The notes beneath the pieces are model-generated. The model made no database searches and was not told where the DNA came from. It saw only the letters and a list, made by a program, of their open reading frames with translations. A stretch of 64,000 nt of DNA from Streptomyces lacrimifluminis (GTDB lineage Bacteria; Actinomycetota; Actinomycetes; Streptomycetales; Streptomycetaceae). Made by a program: the position numbers and the translations under genes. This document shows, piece by piece, positions 43,147-53,109 of the stretch; position 1 is the first letter of the stretch, and each line of letters opens with the position of its first letter. The stretch covers positions 1 to 64,000 of the forward strand of contig NZ_BMMU01000038.1 in assembly GCF_014646095.1 (NCBI RefSeq), in the 5' to 3' direction.

Positions 43147-43733
43147 GTCACCCGACACGGTACTCGTGCACCCAACGGCACGAGAGCGGCAGCGCCGGCA
43201 GCCCACGACCACACAAGACGAACACGAAGAGCGCACAGTCCCCCGCGCTGCGACCTGCGGCCTCGGCACGCCGTTGCCTGCGAGCATCCGCAAGCCTGCC
43301 GGCACCCGCAGGGTGCGTCCGCGGTCGCGGCGGCCTCCGTGCAGCGCTGCATGGCAGATGCCTGCGCGCCACGGAGAGGAACCGCCTTGCCCGGCACCGC
43401 ATCACCCTTCACCGACATCGCATGCTCCCCGCTCCCCCCGGCGGTTCCTGCCCACCGCCCTGTCCCCTGCGGACATCCGCGGTGTGCCATGCGGCAGGGA
43501 TATGCCGCCGTGGCGGCCCGCCGAGGCGCAGGGCGATGACCTGATCGGTGAGGTCGTCCGGGCCGGCTTGATGACGATCCGGGAAACCGTGCACCTGTCG
43601 CGGGGCGCCGATGCCGACGGGACCGCAAGCTTCTTCGCGTGCCGCAGGCTCGGCAACACGCTTACGGCCATCGGGCTTCCCGCGAGCACCGGGAGGTGAG
43701 GGAGCTGAGGGAGTCTTCTGGACGGGCGACGCG
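43147..43733. other. 587-base region without a convincing gene
   Basis: Between the reductase and a minus-strand TetR gene. Several short frames exist; a plus-strand stretch near 43540-43690 (GEVVRAGLMTIRETVHLSRG) reads protein-like but has no recognisable family or complete frame. Probably decayed DNA. Confidence 0.35.
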
Positions 43734-44303
43734 TCAGCGTACGCCTGCCGCGTCGAGCAAGGTGGTCACCGTGGGCACGATGAGTCCGGTCAGGTTGTCG
43801 GCCTGGATTCCCGCGCGGGCGCTGGCGCCGTCGAAGACCAGGCTGAGCTGTCGGGCCAGCAGATCGGGATCACCCGCCCCGCCCTGCTCGGCCTCGGCGC
43901 GGAAGAAGGCGGTCAGGTTCGCCTTGACCTGATGGGCGACCCGGCTCGCGGGGTGACTCTGGTCCTTGAGTTCGATCTGCACGGCCAGGTACCGGCAGCC
44001 GCGGAACTCGGGGGCGCCGACCTGTGATTCCACCTGTGCGAAGACGTACAGGATCTGCTCGCGGGGTGACCGGCCGTCGTCCGCCGCAGGCAGGAGAGTC
44101 GCCCCGTAGGCGGAGGCGCGCTCCTTCAGGCTTGCTGCCAGGAGTTCGTCCTTGCTCTCGAACAGTTGATACATGGAGCGCTTCGACACCCCCGCCGCCT
44201 TGCACAGCGCCTCGACGCCGATGCTGACGCCGTCTCGATAGGTGAGCGTGGCCGCCGCCTCCAGCAACCGCTCCCTGGGGCTCAGCTTCACTTCGGTGGT
44301 CAT
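43734..44303 (-). CDS. TetR-family transcriptional regulator
   Basis: A 189-residue TetR repressor. HTH about residues 8-55 (ERLLEAAATLTYRDGVSIGV, GVSKRSMYQLFESKDELL); the C-terminal part (PEFRGCRYLAVQIELKD, then RVAHQVKANLTAFF) fits the group that controls divergent SDR genes. Three copies of AAACCGATCGGTTT in the gap to the SDR gene are its likely operators. Confidence 0.94.
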   Translation of the reverse strand: MTTEVKLSPRERLLEAAATLTYRDGVSIGVEALCKAAGVSKRSMYQLFESKDELLAASLKERASAYGATLLPAADDGRSPREQILYVFAQVESQVGAPEFRGCRYLAVQIELKDQSHPASRVAHQVKANLTAFFRAEAEQGGAGDPDLLARQLSLVFDGASARAGIQADNLTGLIVPTVTTLLDAAGVR

Positions 44304-44335
44304 ACCGCGAGGTTAACCCGAAACGGACGAAATAA

Positions 44336-44349
44336 AAACCGATCGGTTT
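44336..44349. promoter_or_regulatory. TetR operator copy 1 (AAACCGATCGGTTT)
   Basis: Perfect 14-bp palindrome 33 bases upstream of the TetR ATG (44303), placed for autorepression. Confidence 0.8.
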
Positions 44350-44580
44350 CCACGGGGTCCCGGGGGAAGGGGCTCGGCGACGGCCTGGGGAAGGGCTGTC
44401 CCTTGCGGTCGTACCACCGCGGTACGCCGAAGCCGAACAGTGTGGCCGCCGCGAGGCCGGCCGCCGTGCGCCGCATCGGGGGGGGGCAGGGCGGTCGCGG
44501 TGGGTGCGATGAGTCCGGCCGGGATGCACGGGCACGGAGCGCCCCGGTGAAGCCGGGGGGCCTGTTGGGCTTGTGTCGGG
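44350..44580. other. spacer between the two operator sites
   Basis: 231 GC-rich bases separating TetR operator copy 1 from copies 2 and 3. Shadow frames only; one shows a run of nine G residues near 44480. Confidence 0.4.
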
Positions 44581-44618
44581 AAACCGATCGGTTTACAGTG
44601 CTGGAAACCGATCGGTTT
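44581..44618. promoter_or_regulatory. two further TetR operator copies upstream of the SDR gene
   Basis: AAACCGATCGGTTT at 44581-44594 and again at 44605-44618, centres 24 bp apart, 20 bases before the SDR ATG. Identical to the copy at 44336. GTGGAGG follows as ribosome site. Confidence 0.85.
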
Positions 44619-44638
44619 CTCATTCTGTGGAGGCAGTC

Positions 44639-45340
44639 ATGACCGCACTCAAGGGCGCCAACGTCTTCGTCACCGGCGGCAGCCGAGGCATTGGCAAGGC
44701 CCTGGTGGAAGAGCTGTACGCACGCGGTGCCGGCAAGGTCTATGCCACGGCCCGCGACCCGCGCACGGTGACGCACCCCGACGCGGTCCCGGTGGCGCTG
44801 GAGGTCACCGACCCGGCCTCCGTGGCGGCCGCCGCCGCTCAGGCGCAAGACGTGACCGTGCTGATCAACAACGCCGGTGCCTCGGTCGGCGCGTCTTTCC
44901 TGGATGCCCCGGTCGACGACGTACGCCGGGAGTTCGAGACCAACTTCTACGGTCCGCTGCTTCTCACCCGCGCCTTCGTGCCCCTCATCGAGCGCAACGG
45001 CGGCGGCCACCTCCTCAACGTGCACTCCGTGCTCTCCTGGCTGGCCCTCGGCGGCTCCTACAGCGCGTCCAAGGCCGCTCTGTGGTCGCAGACCAACTCC
45101 CTGCGCCTGGAGCTGCAGCCGCGTGGCATCGCCGTCACCGGACTTCACGTCGGCTACGTCGACACGGACCTGGCGGCGGAGGTCGAGGCGCCCAAGTCCG
45201 ACCCGCGTGACGTCGCCGCACTCGCCCTCGACGGCGTCGAGACGGGCGCGTACGAGGTGCTCGCCGATGACATCTCGCGGCAGGTCAAGGCCGGCCTGGC
45301 CGGCGAACTGGCCGGCCTGTACACCCAGCTGGCGAAGTAA
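44639..45340 (+). CDS. short-chain dehydrogenase/reductase
   Basis: A 233-residue SDR controlled by the divergent TetR. NAD(P) site TGGSRGIG (about residues 13-20), NNAG (about 77-80), Ser in NVHSVLSWL and YSASKAA (catalytic Tyr/Lys). ATG 44639 after GTGGAGG. The SDR-TetR divergent pair with the GATCGG operator and a following hydrolase is a common Streptomyces arrangement. Substrate unknown. Confidence 0.94.
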   Translation: MTALKGANVFVTGGSRGIGKALVEELYARGAGKVYATARDPRTVTHPDAVPVALEVTDPASVAAAAAQAQDVTVLINNAGASVGASFLDAPVDDVRREFETNFYGPLLLTRAFVPLIERNGGGHLLNVHSVLSWLALGGSYSASKAALWSQTNSLRLELQPRGIAVTGLHVGYVDTDLAAEVEAPKSDPRDVAALALDGVETGAYEVLADDISRQVKAGLAGELAGLYTQLAK

Positions 45341-45372
45341 CACCCCCCTTTTACGCCCGAGGAGTCGGCGAG

Positions 45373-46251
45373 ATGCCCAGCCACGAGTCACGTCCCACGA
45401 TCCACATTCCGGGAACCACCAGCCACACCCTCGCCCCGCGCGCGGCGCTCGACGGCCGCGAGGGAACCCTGCGTTACCTCAAGGCGGGCACCGGCGCCCC
45501 CCTGGTCCTGCTGCACACCGTGCGCACGCAGGCCGAGCACTTCCGCGACCTCATCCCGCTGATCGCGGACCAGTACACCGTGTATGCCCTCGACCTGCCG
45601 GGGATGGGCTACTCGGAGATCGTGCCCGGGGCGTCGTACGACGAGCCGGCCATGCGCGCGGGCGTCGAGCGGCTCCTGACCGAACTCGACCTCCACGACG
45701 TGACGTTGGTCGGGGAGTCCATGGGGGCGGTGCTCGCCCTGACCACAGCGGCCGATCTCCCGGAGCGGGTCCGGCGCGTCGTCGCGTCCAACACCTACGA
45801 CTTCCCCGGCGGAATCGCCCGGTCCAGCCTCCTCGCCCGCGTGGTGGTCGGCGGTGTCCTCACTCCGGGGGTGGGCCCGGTGGTCGCCGGGGTGGAGCCC
45901 AAGGCCGCCCTCCGCAGGATCCTGCAGGGCGGGCTGGTCGACAAGAGCGCGCTGCGGGAGGACTACGTCGACGAGCTCCTCCAGGTGGGCAGCCGCTCCG
46001 GCTACCCGAGCGTCGCCCGGGCCGTGTACCAGAGCCTGCCCAGCCTCATCGCCGCCCGCTCGCGCTACCGCGAGGTCAAGGCGCCCGTCCACCTCGTCTA
46101 CGGCGAGAAGGACTGGTCCCGTCCTTCGGACCGGCAAGCCGACAAGGAGCTGTTGCCGGCCGCCGACTTCACGCAGGTGTCGGGAGCAGGCCACTTCATC
46201 GCCCTGGAACGGCCCGACGTGCTGGCCGGCCTGCTGAACGCGGTGGCCTGA
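45373..46251 (+). CDS. alpha/beta-hydrolase
   Basis: A 292-residue serine hydrolase fold, 32 bases after the SDR and likely in its operon. Oxyanion/strand region PLVLLHTVRTQAEHFRDLIP, nucleophile elbow GESMG with S116, and the last catalytic segment HLVYGEKDWSRPSD with a C-terminal GAGHFIALERPD. It could be an esterase, epoxide hydrolase or C-C hydrolase; no cap feature decides. Confidence 0.93.
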   Translation: MPSHESRPTIHIPGTTSHTLAPRAALDGREGTLRYLKAGTGAPLVLLHTVRTQAEHFRDLIPLIADQYTVYALDLPGMGYSEIVPGASYDEPAMRAGVERLLTELDLHDVTLVGESMGAVLALTTAADLPERVRRVVASNTYDFPGGIARSSLLARVVVGGVLTPGVGPVVAGVEPKAALRRILQGGLVDKSALREDYVDELLQVGSRSGYPSVARAVYQSLPSLIAARSRYREVKAPVHLVYGEKDWSRPSDRQADKELLPAADFTQVSGAGHFIALERPDVLAGLLNAVA

Positions 46252-46315
46252 CCCCGGGACCACTGACCTGAGGAGCGGTGCTGCCAGCCTCGGTGAGACC
46301 CAGGGCGGTGACGCT

Positions 46316-46602
46316 TCATACCTCTTCCAGATCGAGGGCGGCCTCCTCGACTGCGAGGTACGTGTCGGTCGTCGCGGCCTCCAGGTATCCGTCCCGGGCG
46401 GGATCGCCGGCTCGGGACTGACATCGATGAGTTGCTCCCACGTCTGCTGGTCCCCTTCGGCGATGCCACGCCGAACAGTTGCGAGGTAGCCGCTCCTCTG
46501 CTCGGTCCTGAGGTGTTGCACCAGGTTTCGAGCCTTGGCCACTTGCCGTGTGTACCGCGCGTCACCGACCTGCCGAGTACTAGGTGATCTGCGGAGATTC
46601 AT
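46316..46602 (-). pseudogene. frameshifted small gene of unknown family
   Basis: Reading the minus strand from 46602, ARYTRQVAKARNLVQHLR and SGYLATVRRGIAEGDQQTWE are followed at about 46415 by a shift into a frame ending EAATTDTYLAVEEAALDLEEV at TGA 46316-46318. Both halves look protein-like and together form one small alpha-helical protein. No family recognised. Confidence 0.5.
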
Positions 46603-47210
46603 CGCACCGGTGTCGTCGCCCGGGCGCGGTGGCACCGTTGCTGACCGTGGTCGTCCGGTCTGTTGGGCACGCTGTGGGCACGGCTTCGAAGCGCAGGGGG
46701 CAGGGTGCCTGAGCGGAGGGGCCCCGCGCTTGGCTCGGCTGGTGCGGCTGCCCAGTTCGGCGAGCGCTCCGCCGGCGCACAGCCCTCCGCCGCAGCCCTT
46801 GCCCGTCCTGGTTTGCTTGCCGACTCCCTGGCAGTACCACGGGAGTGCCTGGCCGGTGACGGCGGCGACGCGCTCGAAGTCCCGGTCGCGGTGCAGCGGA
46901 GTGAGCCCCTGCAACTCGGGTGTGGTGGGCCCACCATCAGCAAGCCCAGACCCTGCGCCACCTAGCGCGCGGGCACGCCGCCGCACCCCCGCGACTGGGG
47001 ATCAGTGAACACCCTTCACGTGCACGGACGTTGGCGCGCCGACTGACCAACTGCCCCTGGTTACACGTGCTCTGTTGCCCGAAAGGGACGGAAGTTGTGC
47101 GAATGCTGTGCGAGGAGGCGACAGGGTGATCGGATGTGTTGCATTTGGTGCGTCGGGGGAGCCCGGAGCCCGTGGGGTTCTCGGGGCGCTGAACATGAGG
47201 AGGAACAGAA
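46603..47210. other. 608-base region without a convincing gene
   Basis: Upstream of the large secreted hydrolase. It should hold that gene's promoter; the last 200 bases are less GC-rich (TTGTGCGAATGCTG, TGTTGCATTTGG). Only shadow frames seen. Confidence 0.35.
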
Positions 47211-50009
47211 GTGATCCGTGTCTCGCGCGTGACGGCCGCTGTGGCAGCGGCCCTCGCGCTGGCGCTGGCGGCGCCGGGGGCGGCGTTGGCGGCGCCGGAA
47301 CCGGAGTCCGGGCAGCCGTCCGCTCCCGCGTCTCCGGGACTTCCCGAAGGCTGGCTGACCACCGGCTCCGGTGAGTCGGCAGAGCTGGTGTGGCGCTCGC
47401 CCGAGAAGGTGCCGGTGGGCGATGCCCAGGTCGAGTTCCGCAGCGGGGAACGCCTGTTGGGCATCCCCAGACCCGCCGCGGACGGGCGCACCTTCCGGCT
47501 ACCGCTCGACGGGGTGCGCCTCGGAAGGACGGACGACCTGCGGGTCGAGGCCGCGGGCCGCCGTCTGGACGCGGCCGGAGCGAACGACGCGGCCCGTGAG
47601 CGCCGGAGACCCGACAGATCGTCAAGTCCGTCGCGCCTGCCCCAGGCGGGGACCGTGAACAAGGTCGACCCCGGCGTGCCCGGCTCGTTCCGTACGACCA
47701 GCGGTGAGTACTCCCTGCCATCGGTCCACCTGCCCGGCTACGACACCGAGGTGGAGATGAAGGCCGTGGTGGTCGCGCCGGAGGACGCCACCGGCAGCCG
47801 CCCGCTGGCACTGTTCCTCCACGGGCGCCACGTGACCTGCTTCAAGGGCGACGACGCAACCCTGGAGTGGCCGTGCCCGGCCGACTACGAGTCGGTGCCG
47901 AGCTACCGCGGTTACCTGCACGACCAGCGACTCCTGGCCTCCCAGGGCTATGTGACGGTCTCGATCTCGGCCAACTCCGTCAACGCCCAGGACTGGCAGG
48001 CCGACGACGCCGGCGCCCAGGCCCGCTCCTCGCTGATACGGCTGCACCTGGCCCACTGGGCGGACTGGGCCGCCGACCCGTCCACGGCCCCCGAGGTCGT
48101 ACGACGGGTGCCCCGCGCCGACCTCGGCCGTGTGCTCCTGGTGGGCCACTCCCGTGGCGGTGAGGGCGCCGACCGGGCCGCGCTGGACAGCCTCACCCCG
48201 CCGCCCGCCGACCAGGACGGCTACCACGGCAAAACCCGCTGGACGATACGCGGAACCGTCCTCATAGGCCCCACGATCTTCGGCCAGAACCCCGCACCCG
48301 ACGTGCCGTCGGTGACGATCCTGCCGGGCTGCGACGGAGACGTCATCGACCTCCAGGGCGAGCTCTACGTCGACGGCACCCGAGGGGTCAGCCGCGGCAA
48401 GGCCCTGCACAGCGCGGTCTACATGACGGGCGCGAACCACAACTACTTCAACAGCGAGTGGACCCCCGGCCAGGCCACGGCACCGGCCTCCGACGACTTC
48501 TCCTACGGCGGCGACGAGCACGACCCGCTGTGTTCTCCCGGCACCGCCACCCGGCTCACCGCCGAGCAGCAGCAGAAGGCGGGCTCGACGTACATAGCCA
48601 CCGCGGCCCGGCTGTTCGTCGCCGGTGATGACAGGGCCCGCCCGCTGCTCGACGGGTCCCCCGCGCGTGCCGCCTCCGCCGGACCCGCCCGCGTCCTCAC
48701 CCACGCCGTCGGCGCCGCCCGCTCGGGGGTGTTCCTTCCCGCCTCCTCCGCCACGGTCAGCGGCGGCCGGCTGTGCGCCCAGGTGGACCCGGACCCGAGC
48801 GTCTCCTGTCTGGACCCCGACCTCCTGACCGCTTCCCCGCACTTCGCCCAGTGGCGCAGGGTGACCCCCGGCGAGGAGCCGGACCGGTACGCGCTGGCCA
48901 TGAACTGGAGCCGCTCCGGCACCGCCACCGAACTCAGCCCCGCTCACCCGGTCTCCCTGCCCGGCGCGACGTCGCTGAGCCTGCGCGTGATCGTCCCGCC
49001 GAACACCACCGGCACCGACCTGGACGTCGCCCTCACCGACACCTCCGGCAAGCGGGCGGACCTCGGCAGGGTCCGCGTCGACGGCGTGCCGGGCACCTCC
49101 CGCACCTCCTCCTACTGGGCGCGTGAGGTCCGCGTACCGCTGTCCGCCGAGATCCGGGAGCGCATCGACCTCGGCCACGTCAAAACCCTGCACCTGACCC
49201 CGCGTACCGAGTCCGGGACGGCATGGCTGGTGGACGCCCAGGGCTGGCGCCCCGGCACCCCCGTCGTCGAGCCCGCGCAGCTGGCGCGCGTGGACGTCGG
49301 CCACCTGACCGTCATGGAAGGCGACTCCGGCACGCGCACCTACCAGGTGCCGGTACAGGTCTCCGGGTCGGGCGGCGGCGAGGTCCGGCTGTTCGTGGAC
49401 GAGCCGGGCAGCGACCGCCCGGTCGCACGTACGGTGAAGGTCAGGGCGGGCACCCGCGTCGACGTGCCGGTGACGGTCGAGGGCAACACCCGCTATAGCT
49501 CCGACGATCTTCACCGGGTGGCCGTCAAGACCGTACGCGGCGCGGTGGTCGGCTCCTACTTGGGCGGCGTCACCGCGCAGAACGACGACCCCCAGCCCAC
49601 GGTGACCATGACACCGGTCGCGGACCAGGTCACCGAGGGGCAACCGCTGGTCTGGCGGATCACCCTCTCCGCCACCGCCGACGTGGTCCTGTGGACGGAC
49701 CTGCAGCTGCTCCCCGTCTCCGACGGCACCGAACTGTCCACGACGGACGTCCCCGCGACGTGGCTGGACGAGCACTTCGGGGCCTCGCCGGATCCCGAGC
49801 GCCCCCTGTCCGCGGCACTGCCGGACGGCACGCTGCTCATGTCCGAAGTGCCCGCGGGCAGCCTGAGCATCGACATGTCCGTGCCCACCGTCACCGATGA
49901 ACTGAGCGAGGACACGGAGTCGCTGCGGCTGCGCCTGTGGACCTACGACGAGGACGGGGAGGCGGTCGAGGGCCCGGAGTTCACCGGCACGGTGCGTGAC
50001 GCCTCCTAG
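47211..50009 (+). CDS. large secreted alpha/beta-hydrolase with C-terminal beta domains
   Basis: A 932-residue exported protein. GTG 47211 follows AGGAGG (47198-47203) by seven bases. Signal peptide about residues 1-27 (RVTAAVAAALALALAAPGAA). Hydrolase part about 150-470, with PLALFLHGRHVTC, nucleophile elbow GHSRGG (S314) and a likely His in GANHNYFN. After it come beta-sandwich regions (about 570-680, 700-800 and 800-930, the last two Calx-beta/CARDB-like with TVMEGDSGTRTYQVPV). Family members are annotated only as hydrolases; a polyester or wall-linked substrate is possible. A strong terminator follows. Confidence 0.88.
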   Translation: MIRVSRVTAAVAAALALALAAPGAALAAPEPESGQPSAPASPGLPEGWLTTGSGESAELVWRSPEKVPVGDAQVEFRSGERLLGIPRPAADGRTFRLPLDGVRLGRTDDLRVEAAGRRLDAAGANDAARERRRPDRSSSPSRLPQAGTVNKVDPGVPGSFRTTSGEYSLPSVHLPGYDTEVEMKAVVVAPEDATGSRPLALFLHGRHVTCFKGDDATLEWPCPADYESVPSYRGYLHDQRLLASQGYVTVSISANSVNAQDWQADDAGAQARSSLIRLHLAHWADWAADPSTAPEVVRRVPRADLGRVLLVGHSRGGEGADRAALDSLTPPPADQDGYHGKTRWTIRGTVLIGPTIFGQNPAPDVPSVTILPGCDGDVIDLQGELYVDGTRGVSRGKALHSAVYMTGANHNYFNSEWTPGQATAPASDDFSYGGDEHDPLCSPGTATRLTAEQQQKAGSTYIATAARLFVAGDDRARPLLDGSPARAASAGPARVLTHAVGAARSGVFLPASSATVSGGRLCAQVDPDPSVSCLDPDLLTASPHFAQWRRVTPGEEPDRYALAMNWSRSGTATELSPAHPVSLPGATSLSLRVIVPPNTTGTDLDVALTDTSGKRADLGRVRVDGVPGTSRTSSYWAREVRVPLSAEIRERIDLGHVKTLHLTPRTESGTAWLVDAQGWRPGTPVVEPAQLARVDVGHLTVMEGDSGTRTYQVPVQVSGSGGGEVRLFVDEPGSDRPVARTVKVRAGTRVDVPVTVEGNTRYSSDDLHRVAVKTVRGAVVGSYLGGVTAQNDDPQPTVTMTPVADQVTEGQPLVWRITLSATADVVLWTDLQLLPVSDGTELSTTDVPATWLDEHFGASPDPERPLSAALPDGTLLMSEVPAGSLSIDMSVPTVTDELSEDTESLRLRLWTYDEDGEAVEGPEFTGTVRDAS

Positions 50010-50040
50010 CGGAGCCCCCGTACCGTCCGAGGCTCCATGA

Positions 50041-50085
50041 GGTGCCGTCGGCCCTCCCGCTCCCGGCGGGAAGGCCGACGGCACC
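50041..50085 (+). terminator. long GC-rich hairpin terminator between convergent genes
   Basis: GGTGCCGTCGGCC pairs with GGCCGACGGCACC, extended by TCCCG/CGGGA around a short loop: almost 20 base pairs. It lies after the hydrolase stop (50009) and before the convergent synthetase stop (50344), so it can serve both strands. Confidence 0.85.
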
Positions 50086-50343
50086 GCCACGCTGCCCACT
50101 GCGACGCCGCTCATCGGACGCGGTAACCGGGCCGGCGCGGTCCCTGGTCCGGGCGACCGTACGCACGGCACCCCAGGAAGCTGCACCGCCGACTTGCGGG
50201 CACGCGGCGGGCACGACGAGACCGCAAGGGCGGCCGGCCGCCGACGCAGCTCGTGGCGTGTCCGGGGTGCCCGGCCCGCAGGCTGCTACCTCGATGTGCG
50301 GTCGCGATCGCGCATGTCTGCCCCTGGTGGCGGAGCGTCGCGG
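50086..50343. other. intergenic region downstream of the terminator
   Basis: 258 bases between the hairpin and the end of the minus-strand synthetase gene. No gene seen. Confidence 0.4.
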
Positions 50344-53058
50344 TCACAGCCACCGGACCCTCCTCGTCACCCGGGTCACGACCGTCGAGTAGCCGATGCC
50401 GACCAGGAGGGAGGCGAACAGGGCGGTGAGCGGAAAGTCCTCCTGGAGGTAGGGATAGACCTGATAGTGCGTCAGGTAGATGTAGAGGGAACTGCTCGCC
50501 AGGACACCCGCGAGGGCGTTGAGCGGGCGGAGGCTGGGCAGGACCGGTACCCAGATCAGCAGCCCCAGACCGACGATCACGATGCCGGTGCGCAGGGGCT
50601 GGTCCTGGAACAGACCGGGCACGGTGAGCAGCGGCACCGCCGTCAGCAGCGCCCGCTGCCGTACGGTGCCGGCTCGGGCGGCCGCCCATCCCAGCGTGAA
50701 CAACCAGAAGACCACTGTCGGGCTCAGGTGGGGGCGCGCGGGCGCCAGGTCCAGCAGGTCGTAGCGGCCGACGAGGCCGATGGCCGTGAGTGCCAGCGGG
50801 ACGCCGAACGCGTACCGCCGCTCCAGCCGGTCCAGCAGTGGCACGGCCATGAGGGCGGCGAGGACGACGAGGAAGTGGACCAGGGCCTCCACGAACCAGT
50901 AGGCCCGGTCGAAGCGGTCGTTTCCCGGGGAGAGCAGGCTGTTGAGCAGTACGGCGTTGGCCGGGTCGTAGAAGTCGGTCAGGAGCACCGCTCCCGTGAT
51001 CCACGCCATGCTCGGTACCGCGATGCGGGCGATGCCGCGCCACATGTGCCGGACGCGTTCCCGGCGTACGGCGTCGGTCAGCTGGAAGCGGGCGAAGTTG
51101 TAGCCGGCGGCGCAGATGAGGACGTGGGCGAAGCCCTTGATCTCGAAGAGCTGGATGTGCGAGCCGACGATGAGGACGATCCCGATGGCGCGCAGCGCGA
51201 TGCCGGTCTCCAGCGTGCGGCGGGTCCGCCACGACTCCGGGCTGGTCCAGGCGCGCAGCGTCCTGCGGAGTCCCGGGGGTGGCGGGGCCCGCCGCGGTTC
51301 CCGCCCGCCCTCGCCGTCCGCGGCCCCTTGAGTTCCTTCGGTGGCGGGCGCCGCCACGGCTCGCAGTTCGCGGATCGTCCTCCTGTGCCAGTCGGCGGGC
51401 AGGTGGCCCAGGGCCTCCTCCAGGCGCAGGGACATCTCGACGTAGCACAGGGAGTCACCGCCGAGGCCGACGAAGCTGCTGTCCTCGGTGACGTCGGCGT
51501 GGTCGAGGATCTCCGCGTAGAGACGGCGGAGGTCCTGGCCCGGGCAGGGGGCCTCCTCGTCCGCCGGGCGTGTCAGTCGCCGAACGGCCTCGTAGTCGGG
51601 CTTGCCCGTGGCCAGGCGAGGGAGCCGGGCGAGGACCCGGACCCGTACGGCGCGGGGCGGAAGCCCGCACTCCTGCGCCACCAGCCGCCGGATCCGTGCC
51701 TGGTCGCCGGTTTCTCCGAGTGCGGCGACCGCGAGCGCCTCCCCGTCCCCGGCGCAGTACGCCGTGACCCCGCGCTGCTCCAGGAGGGACTCGACGCGCT
51801 GGGGGTCGATGCGCAGCCCGAGGATCTTCGCGAAGCGGCTGCGGCGGCCCACGATCTCGTAGAGCCCGTCGGGCGCGCGCCGGGCGATGTCCCCGGTGCG
51901 CAGTTCCTCCACGGTCCGGCCGAGGGCGAGGTCGGCCGGGCTCTCGGCGTATCCGAGCATCACGTTCGGCCCCGAGTAGACCAGCTCACCGGTGTCCGGG
52001 CCGTGTCCGTCGACCGGCCGCAGCCGGAAGGAGCCGCCGGGTATCGGCACGCCGACGGCCTCGGGACGCTCGGCGGCCAGGTGCGGTGGGAGGTAGGCCA
52101 TGCGGGCCGTGGCCTCGGTCTGGCCGTACATGACGAAGAGCTGCCAGCCCGAACTGCGCCCCAACTCGGCGTACCGGGCCACGCGTTGCGGCGCCAGCCG
52201 CCCCCCGGCCTGGGTGACACGGCGCAGGTGCGGCAGTTCCATCCGCTCGAAGCCGACCCGGTCGAGCAGGTCGAAGGTGTACGGCACTCCTGCCAGTGAG
52301 GTGCCGCGCCCGGCGCGGAACTCTTCCCAGAAGGCGGCTTCGGACACCGACCGTTCGGTGAGGATCAGCCCCGCGCCGCGCAGCAGATGGCTGTGGAGGA
52401 CGGAGAGGCCGTAGCAGTAGTGCATGGGGAGGGTGGTGGCCGCGCGGTCGGTGTCGGTGATGTCGAGGTAGGCGGCGATGGACTCGGCGTTGGCCTGGAC
52501 GTTCTCGTGCGAGAGGCGGACCAGTTTGGGTGAGCCGGTGGAGCCGGAGGTGCTGAGCAGCAGGGCGAGGTCCGGGTGGAGGACGTGGGCGCTCTCGGGA
52601 TGCCTTTCGTCGAGGGTCCATGTCCCGCGGGCATCCGGTCGTGCCACCACGTCGGGGGAGTACGCCTCCGTCAGTGAGCGGAGGGTGCTCTCGTTGTCGC
52701 CGGGGACGAGCAGGGCGGGGTGACCGGCGGACAGAGCGGCCAGATAGGTGATGAGGGCATCGGCCTGATTGGCCCCCGCCAGCAGCACCAGCCGCCGTAC
52801 GGGCCCGAGGCGCTCGGCGGTCGCGGCCACCCGCTCGGCCAACTCGCGGTACGACAGCTGTCCCGTCGGCGTGATGAGCGCGACGCGGTCGCCGTACGCA
52901 GCGAGTCCACGCGCGAACGGTACGCGGTTCGGGTCTTCGTGCGGCACCGGAGGCGCGCTCGGGACAGTGGACGGGCGAGGCGTCGCCGTCGGGTGGGGAG
53001 CCGGAACCGGCGCGCGCCCGGGGGATGGAATCGAGAGGAACTTGGATGGGTAAGGCAC
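50344..53058 (-). CDS. adenylation-carrier protein-acyltransferase fusion (NRPS-like, iron-regulated)
   Basis: A 904-residue fusion starting at GTG 53058. Residues about 45-500 form an AMP-binding (adenylation) domain with core motif STSGSTGSPK, YGQTEATARM, GELVYSGPNVMLGY, RTGDIARR and the terminal ATGKPDYEAV. A carrier domain (about 515-590) has the phosphopantetheine site GLGGDSL. The C-terminal part (about 630-904) is an acyltransferase-3-like membrane domain with about nine or ten helices (TGIALRAIGIVLIVGSHIQL at its start). The layout suggests that an acyl or amino-acyl group is activated, tethered and handed to a membrane acceptor. An iron box between this gene and the Fe3+ importer predicts induction under iron limitation. 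Product unknown. Confidence 0.87.
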   Translation of the reverse strand: MPYPSKFLSIPSPGRAPVPAPHPTATPRPSTVPSAPPVPHEDPNRVPFARGLAAYGDRVALITPTGQLSYRELAERVAATAERLGPVRRLVLLAGANQADALITYLAALSAGHPALLVPGDNESTLRSLTEAYSPDVVARPDARGTWTLDERHPESAHVLHPDLALLLSTSGSTGSPKLVRLSHENVQANAESIAAYLDITDTDRAATTLPMHYCYGLSVLHSHLLRGAGLILTERSVSEAAFWEEFRAGRGTSLAGVPYTFDLLDRVGFERMELPHLRRVTQAGGRLAPQRVARYAELGRSSGWQLFVMYGQTEATARMAYLPPHLAAERPEAVGVPIPGGSFRLRPVDGHGPDTGELVYSGPNVMLGYAESPADLALGRTVEELRTGDIARRAPDGLYEIVGRRSRFAKILGLRIDPQRVESLLEQRGVTAYCAGDGEALAVAALGETGDQARIRRLVAQECGLPPRAVRVRVLARLPRLATGKPDYEAVRRLTRPADEEAPCPGQDLRRLYAEILDHADVTEDSSFVGLGGDSLCYVEMSLRLEEALGHLPADWHRRTIRELRAVAAPATEGTQGAADGEGGREPRRAPPPPGLRRTLRAWTSPESWRTRRTLETGIALRAIGIVLIVGSHIQLFEIKGFAHVLICAAGYNFARFQLTDAVRRERVRHMWRGIARIAVPSMAWITGAVLLTDFYDPANAVLLNSLLSPGNDRFDRAYWFVEALVHFLVVLAALMAVPLLDRLERRYAFGVPLALTAIGLVGRYDLLDLAPARPHLSPTVVFWLFTLGWAAARAGTVRQRALLTAVPLLTVPGLFQDQPLRTGIVIVGLGLLIWVPVLPSLRPLNALAGVLASSSLYIYLTHYQVYPYLQEDFPLTALFASLLVGIGYSTVVTRVTRRVRWL

Positions 53059-53109
53059 GGGGCGCGCCCTTTCTGCGGCAACGTCCGCTAAGCACTGAAC
53101 CCTTGACGA

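Noticed and set aside
47622..50186. 854-residue minus-strand frame opposite the secreted hydrolase
   Set aside because: Shadow frame running through a strong hairpin terminator; no recognisable domain.
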